Of a stretch of DNA of 64,000 bases, positions 36,531 through 45,327 are shown in pieces; positions within the stretch are counted from its first letter, which is position 1, and the number at the start of each line of letters is the position of its first letter. This DNA comes from Steroidobacteraceae bacterium. Lineage in GTDB: Bacteria > Pseudomonadota > Gammaproteobacteria > Steroidobacterales > Steroidobacteraceae. The translations under genes were made by a program, and so were the position numbers. The notes below the pieces were generated by a model. It saw only the letters and a list, made by a program, of their open reading frames with translations, was not told where the DNA came from and made no database searches. The stretch is from the NCBI GenBank assembly GCA_025451845.1, contig JANWJS010000017.1, positions 124,001 to 188,000 of the forward strand, written 5' to 3'.

Positions 36531-37573
36531 CCGCGACGGTCTCGGTCGTCATTCCGGTGTACAACGAGGAGGCGGCCCTCGAGAGCCTCTTTGCGCGCCT
36601 CTATCCGGCCTTGGATCAGCTCGAGCGGCCTTACGAGGCGATATTCGTCGATGACGGCAGCAGCGACCGCTCCGCCGCGGTACTGCGGGAACAATTCGAG
36701 CGTCGTCCGGACACCACGCGGGTCGTCCTCCTCACCCGCAATGCGGGCCAGCACATGGCCATTCTCGCCGGCTTTGCGAACACGCGGGGCGACTACATCA
36801 TTACGCTGGATGCGGACCTGCAGAATCCTCCGGAGGAGATCGGCAAGCTGGTGGCCGCCATGGACGAGGGTGCCGACTACGTCGGAACGGTCCGTGCGCG
36901 CCGCCACGATGTCTACTGGCGCAAGCTCGCCTCACGCATGATGAATCGCATCCGCGAGGGCACGACGCAGATCCAGATCACCGACCAGGGCTGCATGTTG
37001 CGCGGGTATCACCGCAGCATCGTGGAGGCGATCAACCGCTGCGTGGAGGTCAGTACATTCGTGCCGGCCCTGGGGTATACCTTTGCGCGTCATCCGGTCG
37101 AGATCGAGGTGGCGCATGCGGAGCGCACCGCGGGACAGTCGAAGTACTCGATCTATCGCCTGATCCGGCTCAACTTCGATCTCATGACCGGGTTCTCGGT
37201 GGTGCCGCTGCAGTTCTTCACCATGGCCGGGATGGCGCTCGCGCTGATGTCATTCTTCTTCGTGGTCGTGTTGGCGGTGCGGCGCTTGATAGTCGGATCC
37301 GAGGTGCAGGGGGTGTTCACGCTCTTCGGCATCGTGTTCTTCCTCATAGGGGTGCTGCTCGTCGGCCTCGGCGTCGTCGGCGAATACGTCGGCCGGATCT
37401 ACGAGCAGGTGCGGCAACGCCCGCGGTACACCATCTCCGCGGTGTTGGAAGAGGGTGAGCCGCGCAGGTTTGAGCGCCGAGCCCTGCCGGAGGTGCGACG
37501 GGGGCTGCACCCGGAGCTCGATCATACGGAAATGCTACTCGCCGAGCGTGCCCGCGGGCCGGCGGAGCGATGA
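36527..37573 (+). CDS. arnC: undecaprenyl-phosphate Ara4FN transferase
   Basis: 348 aa GT2 glycosyltransferase. GTG start overlapping the arnB stop (GTGA). N-terminal VSVVIPVYNEEAALESLF, then FVDDGSSDRSAAVL and the metal-binding DADLQNPPEEI; acceptor region TDQGCMLRGYHRSIV. Two C-terminal membrane helices (MAGMALALMSFFFVVVLAV, GIVFFLIGVLLVGLGVVGEY). It attaches formylated Ara4N to undecaprenyl phosphate on the cytoplasmic side. The context and YHRSIVEAIN segment support ArnC rather than DPM synthase. Confidence 0.93.
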   Translation: MTATVSVVIPVYNEEAALESLFARLYPALDQLERPYEAIFVDDGSSDRSAAVLREQFERRPDTTRVVLLTRNAGQHMAILAGFANTRGDYIITLDADLQNPPEEIGKLVAAMDEGADYVGTVRARRHDVYWRKLASRMMNRIREGTTQIQITDQGCMLRGYHRSIVEAINRCVEVSTFVPALGYTFARHPVEIEVAHAERTAGQSKYSIYRLIRLNFDLMTGFSVVPLQFFTMAGMALALMSFFFVVVLAVRRLIVGSEVQGVFTLFGIVFFLIGVLLVGLGVVGEYVGRIYEQVRQRPRYTISAVLEEGEPRRFERRALPEVRRGLHPELDHTEMLLAERARGPAER

Positions 37574-38499
37574 GCGCCGTCCGGGCGATCGTATTTGCCT
37601 ACCATGACGTGGGCGTGCGCTGCCTGAAGACGCTGTTGTCCGCGAAGATCGAGGTGCCCCTGGTCGTCACGGTCAGAGACGATCCCAAGGAGAATCGATG
37701 GTATGCGAGCGTCGCGGATACGGCTGCGGAGTACGGGCTGCCGGTCGCGATGCCGAGTGATGCCGAGCGCCCTGATTTCGTGGAGCGAATCGCGCAGCTC
37801 GATCCCGATTTCATCTTCTCGTTCTACTATCGCTCGATGCTCGGCGCGCCGATCCTGCGCAGTGCCCGCCAAGGCGCGCTGAACATGCACGGTTCGCTGC
37901 TGCCGCAGTATCGGGGGCGCGCGCCGGTCAACTGGGCGATCCTCAACGGTGAGCTGCAGACCGGCGCGACCCTGCACTACATGGTCGAGCGCGCCGATGC
38001 CGGCGATATCGTCGATCAGCTCGCGGTGCCGATACTGCAGGACGACGATGCGCGCGAGGTGTTCGTTAAGGTGACTGCCGCGGCGGAGATCGTGCTGGCG
38101 CGCTCGCTGCCCGGCCTCCTCGCGGGCAACGCGCCGCGCCGGCCGCAGCCGCTCGAGCCGGGACAGTACTTCGGCCGGCGCAGACCCGAGGACGGGCGTA
38201 TCGACTGGAGCCAGCCCGCGGGACGCATTCATGATCTCGTGCGCGCCGTCGCGCCGCCTTTTCCGGGCGCCTTCACCGAAGTCGACGGGCGTCAGTGGTG
38301 GATTCATCGCACGCGCATGGAGCCCAAGATGATCACCCCCTCGGGACGCGCGCGGCTTTTCGGCGCGCAGGGCGTTTGTTATGCGGCATGCAGGGATGGC
38401 GGCGTGCTGCGCATCCTCGCCGCGGCCACCGCGGACGGACCGGTTGCTCTGCCCGAAATGGCGCACGAGCTCGAGACGCGGCCGGCTGCGTTGGCTTGA
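37570..38499 (+). CDS. arnA: UDP-L-Ara4N formyltransferase, stand-alone ArnA N-domain
   Basis: 309 aa, equal to the N-terminal half of E. coli ArnA. The formyltransferase core is LNMHGSLLPQYRGRAPVNWA (Asn about 102, His about 104) and ADAGDIVDQ (Asp about 140). It uses N10-formyl-tetrahydrofolate to formylate UDP-Ara4N, which drives the pathway forward. ATGA overlap with arnC upstream and TGATG overlap with arnD downstream. With the decarboxylase at 31878 it makes a two-gene equivalent of ArnA. Confidence 0.92.
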   Translation: MSAVRAIVFAYHDVGVRCLKTLLSAKIEVPLVVTVRDDPKENRWYASVADTAAEYGLPVAMPSDAERPDFVERIAQLDPDFIFSFYYRSMLGAPILRSARQGALNMHGSLLPQYRGRAPVNWAILNGELQTGATLHYMVERADAGDIVDQLAVPILQDDDAREVFVKVTAAAEIVLARSLPGLLAGNAPRRPQPLEPGQYFGRRRPEDGRIDWSQPAGRIHDLVRAVAPPFPGAFTEVDGRQWWIHRTRMEPKMITPSGRARLFGAQGVCYAACRDGGVLRILAAATADGPVALPEMAHELETRPAALA

Positions 38500-39422
38500 T
38501 GCCGGCCGGGCTGAGGCGCACCGTGGGCACCATCGCGCTCAAGATCGACGTCGATACTTATCGTGGCACACGTGAGGGCGTGCCGCGGCTCGCCGCGGCG
38601 CTCGAGCGGGCAGGCGCCCGGGCCACCTTCCTCTTCAGCGTCGGCCCCGATCATACCGGCCGCGCGATCAAGCGCGTGTTTCGCCGCGGGTTCCTCGGCA
38701 AGGTGCGCCGGACCTCGGTGACCCAACACTACGGCCTCAAAACACTGATGTATGGTGTGCTTCTCCCCGGACCGCACATCGGCCGACGCTGCGCCGAGGT
38801 CATGCGGGAGGTGGCGCGGCGTGGGCTCGAGGTCGGAGTTCACACCTACGATCACATCAAGTGGCAGGACGGTGTGGCGCGGGCGGGCGAGCCGTGGACC
38901 CGGCGGCAGCTCATGCTGGCGCGAGACGAGTTCATCAGGGTTTTCGATCGCGCGCCCGAGGCGCACGGAGCGGCCGGGTGGCAGGTGAACGGGTACGTGC
39001 CGGGGCTCGAGCGGGAGCTGGGGTTTCGGTTTGCCTCGGACGCGCGAGGCGCATCACCGTTCGTGCCGGTCGTCGGCGGAATGGAAGTGGCCGTACCGCA
39101 GTTGCCGACGACTTTGCCCACGCTCGATGAGCTCATCGGGCGGGAGGACCTCGCAGGCGCCGATCCGGTCGAGCATCTGCTCGCAGCGACCGAGCCGGGC
39201 GCCGATCAGGTGTTCACGTTGCATGCCGAGCTCGAGGGCGGGGCGTACCTGGAGGGGTTCGAGCGGCTGCTGCGCGCCTGGCGATCTCGGGGGTTCACTC
39301 TCTCGGACTTGGGGTCCTACGCCCGTACGCTTGATGTTTCACGACTGCCGCGGTGCGAGATCGTGTCCGGGACGGTAGCAGGCAGGTCCGGGACTCTCGC
39401 CGTGCAGGGACCGGCCTCCTAA
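38499..39422 (+). CDS. arnD: Ara4FN-phosphoundecaprenol deformylase
   Basis: 307 aa NodB-type polysaccharide deacetylase. N-terminal LKIDVDTYRGTREGVPRL carries the catalytic Asp; the metal His pair is in VGVHTYDHIKWQD; further SVTQHYGLKTLMYGVLLPGP and HGAAGWQVN, both characteristic of ArnD. It removes the formyl group from undecaprenyl-phosphate-Ara4FN before flipping. ATG at 38499 shares its first base with the stop of the formyltransferase gene. It is the last gene of the cluster. Confidence 0.93.
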   Translation: MPAGLRRTVGTIALKIDVDTYRGTREGVPRLAAALERAGARATFLFSVGPDHTGRAIKRVFRRGFLGKVRRTSVTQHYGLKTLMYGVLLPGPHIGRRCAEVMREVARRGLEVGVHTYDHIKWQDGVARAGEPWTRRQLMLARDEFIRVFDRAPEAHGAAGWQVNGYVPGLERELGFRFASDARGASPFVPVVGGMEVAVPQLPTTLPTLDELIGREDLAGADPVEHLLAATEPGADQVFTLHAELEGGAYLEGFERLLRAWRSRGFTLSDLGSYARTLDVSRLPRCEIVSGTVAGRSGTLAVQGPAS

Positions 39423-39471
39423 GGCTGTCCGCTCACAATATCGGCTACCGTGCCGCCGTCTACCTCAGGGG

Positions 39472-40056
39472 ATGGATGCAGCACTGCTAAAGCCTTTGAG
39501 CCCTTCGGTGCAGGATTCCGAGATCGCCGCCGTCGTACGGCGCGAGCGGGGCCGGCTGCTGTCCTTCATTTCCAAACGGGTGCGGGACGCGGCGGAGGCC
39601 GAGGACGTGCTGCAGGAGGCGCTCTACGAACTCGTCAACGCCTACCGGCTGATGCAGCCGGTCGAGCAGGTGGGCGCGTGGCTCATGCGCGTGGCCCGCA
39701 ATCGCATCATCGACGGCTTTCGCAGGCGGCGGCCGCAGTTGCTGAGCGATGTCGCGCCGGAAGGAGAGGAGGCGGACGCCGCATGGGAGAGGCTGTTGCC
39801 GGCCGTGGAGGAAGGTCCGGATGCGGCGCTGGTGCGGGAGCTGTTGCTCGAAGAGCTCGAGCGGGCGCTGGCGGAGCTGCCGGCGCGGCAGCGCGAGGTG
39901 TTCATCGCGCACGAGCTCGAGGGCGCGAGCTTCAAGGAGCTGTCGGAGCGCTGGAGCGTCGGGATCAATACGCTGCTGTCGCGCAAGCGTTACGCCGTGC
40001 TGCGCCTGCGCGAGCGGCTGAGGGTGGTGTACGAGGAGTGGCTGCGGGATCCATGA
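39472..40056 (+). CDS. ECF-type sigma factor
   Basis: 194 aa. Region 2 is about residues 25-90 (AEAEDVLQEALYELVNAYRL, then WLMRVARNRIIDGFRRRRP). Region 4 is about 130-185 (ALAELPARQREVFIAHELEG, FKELSERWSVGINTLLSRKR). It should direct RNA polymerase to a small stress regulon. The acidic linker between the domains is long. The following gene encodes a small membrane protein and is a candidate partner, although it lacks the zinc anti-sigma HxxxCxxC motif. Confidence 0.93.
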   Translation: MDAALLKPLSPSVQDSEIAAVVRRERGRLLSFISKRVRDAAEAEDVLQEALYELVNAYRLMQPVEQVGAWLMRVARNRIIDGFRRRRPQLLSDVAPEGEEADAAWERLLPAVEEGPDAALVRELLLEELERALAELPARQREVFIAHELEGASFKELSERWSVGINTLLSRKRYAVLRLRERLRVVYEEWLRDP

Positions 40057-40084
40057 GACGTCATTCTGATACGAGGAGAGAGCT

Positions 40085-40432
40085 GTGAGAGGCCGTCGTT
40101 GGGTTTGGAAGGGGCTGGCATTTGCGGGATTCGTCATCATCGCCCTGGCGGTGCTGAGCTGGGTCGTGATGCTGCTGTGGAACGCCTTGCTGCCGGGCCT
40201 GTTCGGCGCACCGCCCTTGCGATATCTGCAGGCGGCCGGCCTGCTGGTGCTGAGCCGTGTCCTCGTCGGGGGATTGCGCGGTCATCATGGGCACTGGCGC
40301 CATCGCCATCGCGCCTGGCGCGAGCGCTGGGACAGCCTGACGCCGGAGGAGCGTGAGCGGCTGCGCGAGAAGTATTCACGCCATTGCCGCTGGCATGGGG
40401 CGGAGGATGCGAGCGACAATCAGCACCTGTGA
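40085..40432 (+). CDS. small membrane protein downstream of the ECF sigma factor
   Basis: 115 aa with GTG start after GAGGAGAGA. Two hydrophobic segments (about 10-38, LAFAGFVIIALAVLSWVVML; and about 45-62), then a His/Arg-rich cytoplasmic or periplasmic tail (GHHGHWRHRHRAWRERW) and DSLTPEERERLREKY. Proteins of this build commonly accompany sigma factors in proteobacteria, but no function is proven. The His-rich tail could bind metal. The stop overlaps an in-frame GTG of the next gene (GTGA). Confidence 0.75.
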   Translation: MRGRRWVWKGLAFAGFVIIALAVLSWVVMLLWNALLPGLFGAPPLRYLQAAGLLVLSRVLVGGLRGHHGHWRHRHRAWRERWDSLTPEERERLREKYSRHCRWHGAEDASDNQHL

Positions 40433-40449
40433 GCGATCTCCCCGCGAAC

Positions 40450-41427
40450 ATGACTGCGATCGAGGTCGGCATGCCGGGCCCGCCCGAGAGCCTGCGTCCC
40501 GTAGCGCGGCCGGTGCCTCAGCCTGGACCGCAGGAAGTGCTGATCCGGGTGGCAGCGGCGGGTGTCAACCGTCCGGACGTGCTGCAGCGGCGCGGCGCGT
40601 ACCCGCCGCCGAAAGGGGTGACCGACATTCCCGGCCTCGAGGTGGCGGGTGAGGTCGTGCGCGCTGGAACTGGTGTAACGGACCCAGCCGTCGGCGCGCG
40701 CGTATGTGCACTCGTGGCGGGTGGCGGGTACGCAGAGTACGTTACGGCGCCTGCAGTGCAGTGCCTTCCCGTCCCGAGAAGCCTCTCAATGGAAGAGGCC
40801 GCGGTGTTGCCGGAAACTTTCTTTACCGTCTACTACAACGTCTTCGTGCGCTCGCGGCTACTGTCCGGGCAGACACTGTTGGTCCACGGGGGATCGAGCG
40901 GCATCGGTACCACTGCGATCATGCTGGCCAAGGCGTTCGGTGCCCGCGTCATTGCCACGGCGGGAAGTGCTGAGAAGTGCGCGGCATGCAGCGGGCTGGG
41001 CGCGGACCTGGCGATCAACTATAGGGAAGAGGATTTCGTGGCCCGCACGCTGGATTGGACGGCGGGGCAGGGTGCTGATGTCATTCTCGACATGGTCGGG
41101 GCCGAGTACCTGCAGCGAAACATTGCCGCGGCGGCGATGGATGGGCGGATTGCGATCATCGGAACCCAGGGCGGGGCCCAGTGCGAGATCGACCTTCGCG
41201 GCGTGATGACGAAGCGCCTGTGGATCGGCGGCTCGGCTCTGCGGCCGCAGACTGCAGCGCGCAAAGGGGAGATCGCCGCCGCATTGCGCAGGGAAGTCTG
41301 GCCGCTCTTCGAGTCGCAATCGCTGCGGCCCGTGATTCATGCGCGATTCCCGCTGCGCGAGGCGGCGCGCGCCCACGCGCTGATGGAGTCGAGTACCCAC
41401 ATCGGGAAGATCGTGCTTCTCGTGTGA
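40450..41427 (+). CDS. NAD(P)H-quinone oxidoreductase, zeta-crystallin/PIG3 type
   Basis: 325 aa from ATG 40450; a GTG at 40429 would overlap the preceding stop and add seven residues. Landmarks are VAAAGVNRPDVLQRRGAYPP, the nucleotide fold LVHGGSSGIGTTAIMLAKAF and TAGSAEKCAACSGLGADLAI. The RGAYPPPKGVTDIPGLEVAG stretch is the TP53I3-like group signature. It reduces quinones or related electrophiles with NADPH, fitting a stress operon with the sigma factor. It converges on cysNC with a 15-bp gap. Confidence 0.9.
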   Translation: MTAIEVGMPGPPESLRPVARPVPQPGPQEVLIRVAAAGVNRPDVLQRRGAYPPPKGVTDIPGLEVAGEVVRAGTGVTDPAVGARVCALVAGGGYAEYVTAPAVQCLPVPRSLSMEEAAVLPETFFTVYYNVFVRSRLLSGQTLLVHGGSSGIGTTAIMLAKAFGARVIATAGSAEKCAACSGLGADLAINYREEDFVARTLDWTAGQGADVILDMVGAEYLQRNIAAAAMDGRIAIIGTQGGAQCEIDLRGVMTKRLWIGGSALRPQTAARKGEIAAALRREVWPLFESQSLRPVIHARFPLREAARAHALMESSTHIGKIVLLV

Positions 41428-41442
41428 GCAGCGAGCGGCCGG

Positions 41443-43341
41443 CTACGAGATGACCTGCCGCTCGCGCAGCGCCGCGACGATGTGTCCGGCGGCATCCTCC
41501 GCCGAGCCCTTGCTGGTACCGACGACGATCTCGGCGTTCTCCGGCGTCTCGTAAGGCGAGTCGATGCCGGTGAAATTCTTGATCTTGCCGGCGAGCGCCC
41601 GGGCATAGAGTCCTTTCGGATCCCGCTGCTGACAGATCTCGAGCGGCGTATCGACGTGGATCTCGATGAACTCGCCGTCGCCGACGAGCTCGCGCACCAT
41701 GCGCCGCTCCGCGCGGAAGGGAGAGATGAACGAGCAGAGCACGATGGCGCCGGCGTCGACGAAGAGGCGCGCGACTTCGCCCACGCGGCGGATGTTCTCC
41801 ACGCGGTCGGCATCGGTGAAGCCGAGATCGCGGTTCAAGCCGTGGCGCACGTTGTCGCCGTCCAGCATGTAAGTGTGGGCGCCGTGAGCGAGCAGCTCCC
41901 GCTCCACGATGTTGGCAATGGTGCTCTTGCCGGAGCCGGAGAGCCCGGTGAACCAGAGGATGGCGGGCCGATGGCCGTTCAGGCGCGTGCGCGCCGCCTT
42001 ATCCACGAGCAACGCCTGCCGGTGGATGTTGGTGGCACGGCGCAGCCCGAAGGTGATCATGCCCGCGCCGGCGGTGGCGTGGGTGAAGCGGTCGATCAGC
42101 ACGAAGGCGCCGGTCTCGCGGTTCTCCGCGTAGGGGTCGAACGCGACCGGCGTCGCGGTGGAAAGATTGCAGAGACCGATCTCGTTGAGCCCGAGCGTCT
42201 TCGCGGCGATGTGCTCCAGGGTATTGACGTCGGTCTTGTGCTTGAGGCTCGTCACCCGCGCCGGCACGTACTTGGTGCCGATGCGCATGAGGTACGAGCG
42301 GCCCGGCAGCATCGGCTCCTCGATCATCCACAGTACCTGGGCGGCGAACTGATCGACCACCTCCGGCCGCGCCTGAGGTTCCGCGAGCATGTCACCGCGC
42401 GCGACGTCCACCTCATCGCTCAGGGTGAGGGTGACTGCCTCGCCGGCGCGCGCCTCCGGCAGATCGCCATCGGCGGTGACGATGCGCGCGATCTTCGTCT
42501 CTTGTCCTGATGCGGCGACCACCACGGGATCGCCGGCGCGCACCACGCCGGAGGCCACGGTGCCCGAGAAGCCCCGGAAGTCGAGATTGGGACGGTTGAC
42601 CCACTGCACGGGGAAACGGAACGGCTTGCCGTCGAGACCGTCGGTGACATCGAGCTCCTCCAGATGCTCGATCAGCGTCGGCCCGTCATACCAGCACATT
42701 CGTTCCGAGCGCGTGGTGATGTTGTGACCGTAGCGCGCCGAGACCGGAAGGGGGGTGATCGAGCTGAAGGCGAGCGCCTGCGCGAAACCGAGGTAGTCGC
42801 CGACGATGTGGTGGAAGCGCTCGCCCGAGAAATCGACCAGGTCGATCTTGTTGACCGCGAGCACCACGTGCCGGATGCCCAGGAGCGAGCAGATGTAGCT
42901 GTGCCGGCGGGTCTGCGTGAGCACGCCCTTGCGCGCATCGATCAGGATCACCGCGGCGTGGGAGTTGGAGGCCCCGGTGGCCATGTTGCGCGTGTACTGC
43001 TCGTGCCCGGGCGTATCGGCCACGATGAAGGACCGGCGCGGCGTCGAGAAGAACCGGTAGGCCACATCGATGGTGATGCCTTGCTCGCGCTCGGCCTCGA
43101 GGCCGTCGACGAGCAGCGCGAAGTCGATGTCGTCACCGGTCGTGCCGTGCTTGCGGCTGTCGCGCTTCAGCGCCGCGAGCTGGTCCTCGAAAATCAGCTT
43201 GGCGTCGGAGAGCAGGCGGCCGATCAGCGTCGACTTGCCGTCGTCCACCGAGCCGCACGTGAGGAACCGCAGCAGGCCCTTCTCGGGTCCGCCGCGGTCG
43301 CCCGAGCTCACCGTCACCTGCTCGTGCCCGTAAGCGGTCAT
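41443..43341 (-). CDS. cysNC: bifunctional sulfate adenylyltransferase subunit 1 / APS kinase (CysN-CysC fusion)
   Basis: 632 aa from ATG 43341; a GTG at 43371 would overlap cysD. The CysN part (1-440) is an EF-Tu-like GTPase: [21 protein letters not shown] and NKIDLVD. The CysC part (450-632) has the P-loop [14 protein letters not shown], the [15 protein letters not shown] switch and FISPFRAER. With CysD it makes adenylyl sulfate from ATP and sulfate, then phosphorylates it to PAPS. PAPS supports sulfate reduction or sulfotransferases such as the one at 1.5 kb. Last gene of cysQ-cysD-cysNC. Confidence 0.96.
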   Translation of the reverse strand: MTAYGHEQVTVSSGDRGGPEKGLLRFLTCGSVDDGKSTLIGRLLSDAKLIFEDQLAALKRDSRKHGTTGDDIDFALLVDGLEAEREQGITIDVAYRFFSTPRRSFIVADTPGHEQYTRNMATGASNSHAAVILIDARKGVLTQTRRHSYICSLLGIRHVVLAVNKIDLVDFSGERFHHIVGDYLGFAQALAFSSITPLPVSARYGHNITTRSERMCWYDGPTLIEHLEELDVTDGLDGKPFRFPVQWVNRPNLDFRGFSGTVASGVVRAGDPVVVAASGQETKIARIVTADGDLPEARAGEAVTLTLSDEVDVARGDMLAEPQARPEVVDQFAAQVLWMIEEPMLPGRSYLMRIGTKYVPARVTSLKHKTDVNTLEHIAAKTLGLNEIGLCNLSTATPVAFDPYAENRETGAFVLIDRFTHATAGAGMITFGLRRATNIHRQALLVDKAARTRLNGHRPAILWFTGLSGSGKSTIANIVERELLAHGAHTYMLDGDNVRHGLNRDLGFTDADRVENIRRVGEVARLFVDAGAIVLCSFISPFRAERRMVRELVGDGEFIEIHVDTPLEICQQRDPKGLYARALAGKIKNFTGIDSPYETPENAEIVVGTSKGSAEDAAGHIVAALRERQVIS

Positions 43342-43354
43342 GGCCTCGTCTTCA

Positions 43355-44353
43355 TCAGAAGTACCCCTCACGTTTCTTCCTCTCCATCGAGGCCGCCTCG
43401 TCGCTGTCGATGAGCCGGCCGGAGCGCTCCGACGTGCGCGCGATCAGCATCTCATCGATGATGTCATCGAGGGTCGCCGCCTGGCTCTCGATGGCCGCCG
43501 AGAGCGGATAGCAGCCGAGCGAGCGGAACCGCACCGTGCGCACCTGTTCGACTTCGCCGGGCTTGAGTGGCATGCGATCGTCATCACGCATGATGAGGAG
43601 GCCGTCGCGCTCCACTACCGGCCGCGGCGCGGCGAAGTAAAGTGGCACCACCGGAATCTGCTCGGCGCGTGTGTACTGCCAGATATCGAGCTCCGTCCAG
43701 TTGGAGAGCGGGAAGACGCGGATGGTCTCACCCTTGCTGATGCGTGTGTTGTAGAGATTCCACAGCTCCGGCCGCTGATTGCGCGGGTCCCAGACGTGAC
43801 CCGCCGAGCGGAAGGAGAAGATGCGTTCCTTGGCGCGGCTCTTCTCTTCGTCGCGGCGCGCGCCGCCGAATGCGGCATCGAACTCCCATTGGTCGAGCGC
43901 CTGTTTCAGTGCCTCGGTCTTCATCACCTGCGTGTGCAGCTGCGAGCCGGAGGCGATCGGGTTGATGCCGCGGGCGAGGCCCTCGGGATTGGTGTGCACG
44001 AGCAGCTTCAGCCCATAGCGCGCGGTGATCTCGTCCCGGTGGCGGATCATGTCGCGGAACTTCCATTTCGTATCGACGTGCAGCAGCGGGAAGGGCGGCT
44101 TCGAGGGGTAGAAGGCCTTCAGGGCGAGGTGCAGCATCACCCCCGAGTCCTTGCCGATCGAGTAGAGCATCACCGGATTGCGAAACTCCGCCGCGACCTC
44201 GCGGATGATGCCGATGGATTCCGCCTCGAGGCGCTTCAGGTGTTGCGAAAGCGCGTGGCGGGATGGCGTGTCCGCATTGCGAAGCTCCGTCCCTGTGCCT
44301 CGCACTGCCGGCCTGCTGTTGCCGTCGAAAATCGTTCCAGACGATTTTGTCAT
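43355..44353 (-). CDS. cysD: sulfate adenylyltransferase subunit 2
   Basis: 332 aa. The PP-loop ATP site is [20 protein letters not shown]; other blocks are [36 protein letters not shown] and [14 protein letters not shown]. The core starts at about residue 40 ([19 protein letters not shown]), so the N-terminus ([15 protein letters not shown]...) is about 35 residues longer than E. coli CysD. A GTG near residue 17 (AVRGTGTEL) is an alternative start. It begins 7 bases after the cysQ stop and ends 13 bases before cysNC. Confidence 0.95.
   Translation of the reverse strand: MTKSSGTIFDGNSRPAVRGTGTELRNADTPSRHALSQHLKRLEAESIGIIREVAAEFRNPVMLYSIGKDSGVMLHLALKAFYPSKPPFPLLHVDTKWKFRDMIRHRDEITARYGLKLLVHTNPEGLARGINPIASGSQLHTQVMKTEALKQALDQWEFDAAFGGARRDEEKSRAKERIFSFRSAGHVWDPRNQRPELWNLYNTRISKGETIRVFPLSNWTELDIWQYTRAEQIPVVPLYFAAPRPVVERDGLLIMRDDDRMPLKPGEVEQVRTVRFRSLGCYPLSAAIESQAATLDDIIDEMLIARTSERSGRLIDSDEAASMERKKREGYF
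44328..44348 (-). promoter_or_regulatory. perfect hairpin just inside the cysD start
   Basis: On the minus strand, 8-base arms AAAATCGT and ACGATTTT flank a 5-base loop (CTGGA), starting 5 bases after A of the cysD ATG. In mRNA it could hide or pace the initiation region. The same segment, in less perfect form, is at the arnB start (35340-35372). Regulatory function is inferred. Confidence 0.5.
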
Positions 44354-44360
44354 GAGCGCC

Positions 44361-45176
44361 TCAAGCAGCCAGCGGCACGGGGCTCAGGGCGCCGCTTGCG
44401 ATGAAGAATGAATTGCGGAAGCCGGGCTTGCCGTAGACGAGCGGCTTGCCGCCCGGAGCAGTTACCTTGCCGCCCGCGGCGGCCAGGACGGCGTGTCCGG
44501 CAGCCGTGTCCCACTCCATGGTGGGTCCTAGGCGCGGATAGAGGTCAGCCTCGCCAGCGGCGACGAGGCAAAATTTGAGCGACGAGCCGACTGAGACCCG
44601 ATCGCTGACCGTGTAGTGGCTCAGGTAAGCATCAGTCTCCGGGGTCGAGTGCGAGCGCGATACCACAGCCGTAATCCCGGCCGCGGGAACGGATCGCACG
44701 CGCAGCGGTGCGCGCGGTCCTGACATTGCAGACTCAGCGGGATGCGAGCATCGAAAGGCGCGCAGGCTGGCGGCATTGCCGGCATAAAGCGCGCCGCTCA
44801 CCGGGGCATAAACCACACCGAGTGTCGGTGTTCCCCGACGGATCAACGCGATGTTCACGGTGAAGTCGCCGCGCCGGTGGATGAACTCCTTGGTGCCGTC
44901 GAGCGGGTCGACGAGGAAGAATTCCTCACCGACCTGCGGAATGGATCCGGCCGCGACCGCCTCCTCCGCAATGACCGGCACGGCCGGGGCGATGCGCGCC
45001 AGATGCTCGAGAATGATCTTCTCCGAGGCATGGTCGGCCGCGGTGACCGGTGATTGATCCGCCTTCTGCGTAACCGTGAAGCCGCTGCGGTAGATCTCTA
45101 TCGTGGCCCGACCGGCCGCCAGCGCGGCGGGGAGCAGGGCCTCGATCAGCTGATCGTCTACGATGGAATGGGGCAT
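44361..45176 (-). CDS. cysQ: 3'(2'),5'-bisphosphate nucleotidase
   Basis: 271 aa inositol-monophosphatase fold. Metal ligands are in [10 protein letters not shown] and the signature [22 protein letters not shown], with [17 protein letters not shown] near the C-terminus. It hydrolyses PAP to AMP, relieving inhibition by the by-product of PAPS-dependent reactions. GGAGG lies 4 bases upstream of ATG 45176; a GTG at 45194 would add six residues. First gene of the minus-strand unit cysQ-cysD-cysNC. Confidence 0.93.
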   Translation of the reverse strand: MPHSIVDDQLIEALLPAALAAGRATIEIYRSGFTVTQKADQSPVTAADHASEKIILEHLARIAPAVPVIAEEAVAAGSIPQVGEEFFLVDPLDGTKEFIHRRGDFTVNIALIRRGTPTLGVVYAPVSGALYAGNAASLRAFRCSHPAESAMSGPRAPLRVRSVPAAGITAVVSRSHSTPETDAYLSHYTVSDRVSVGSSLKFCLVAAGEADLYPRLGPTMEWDTAAGHAVLAAAGGKVTAPGGKPLVYGKPGFRNSFFIASGALSPVPLAA

Positions 45177-45327
45177 GGGACCTCCAGTGTACACAATGCC
45201 TCACGGGGGACGTGCGACGGCCTCGCTCGCTCTCAGATTTCTTCGGAATGTCGAGATGCCTGGGCAGGGGCGGGCGGCCGCAGCCGTGCCGCCCCCCTGG
45301 AGGCCTCAGGACTCGCACTGCATCCCG

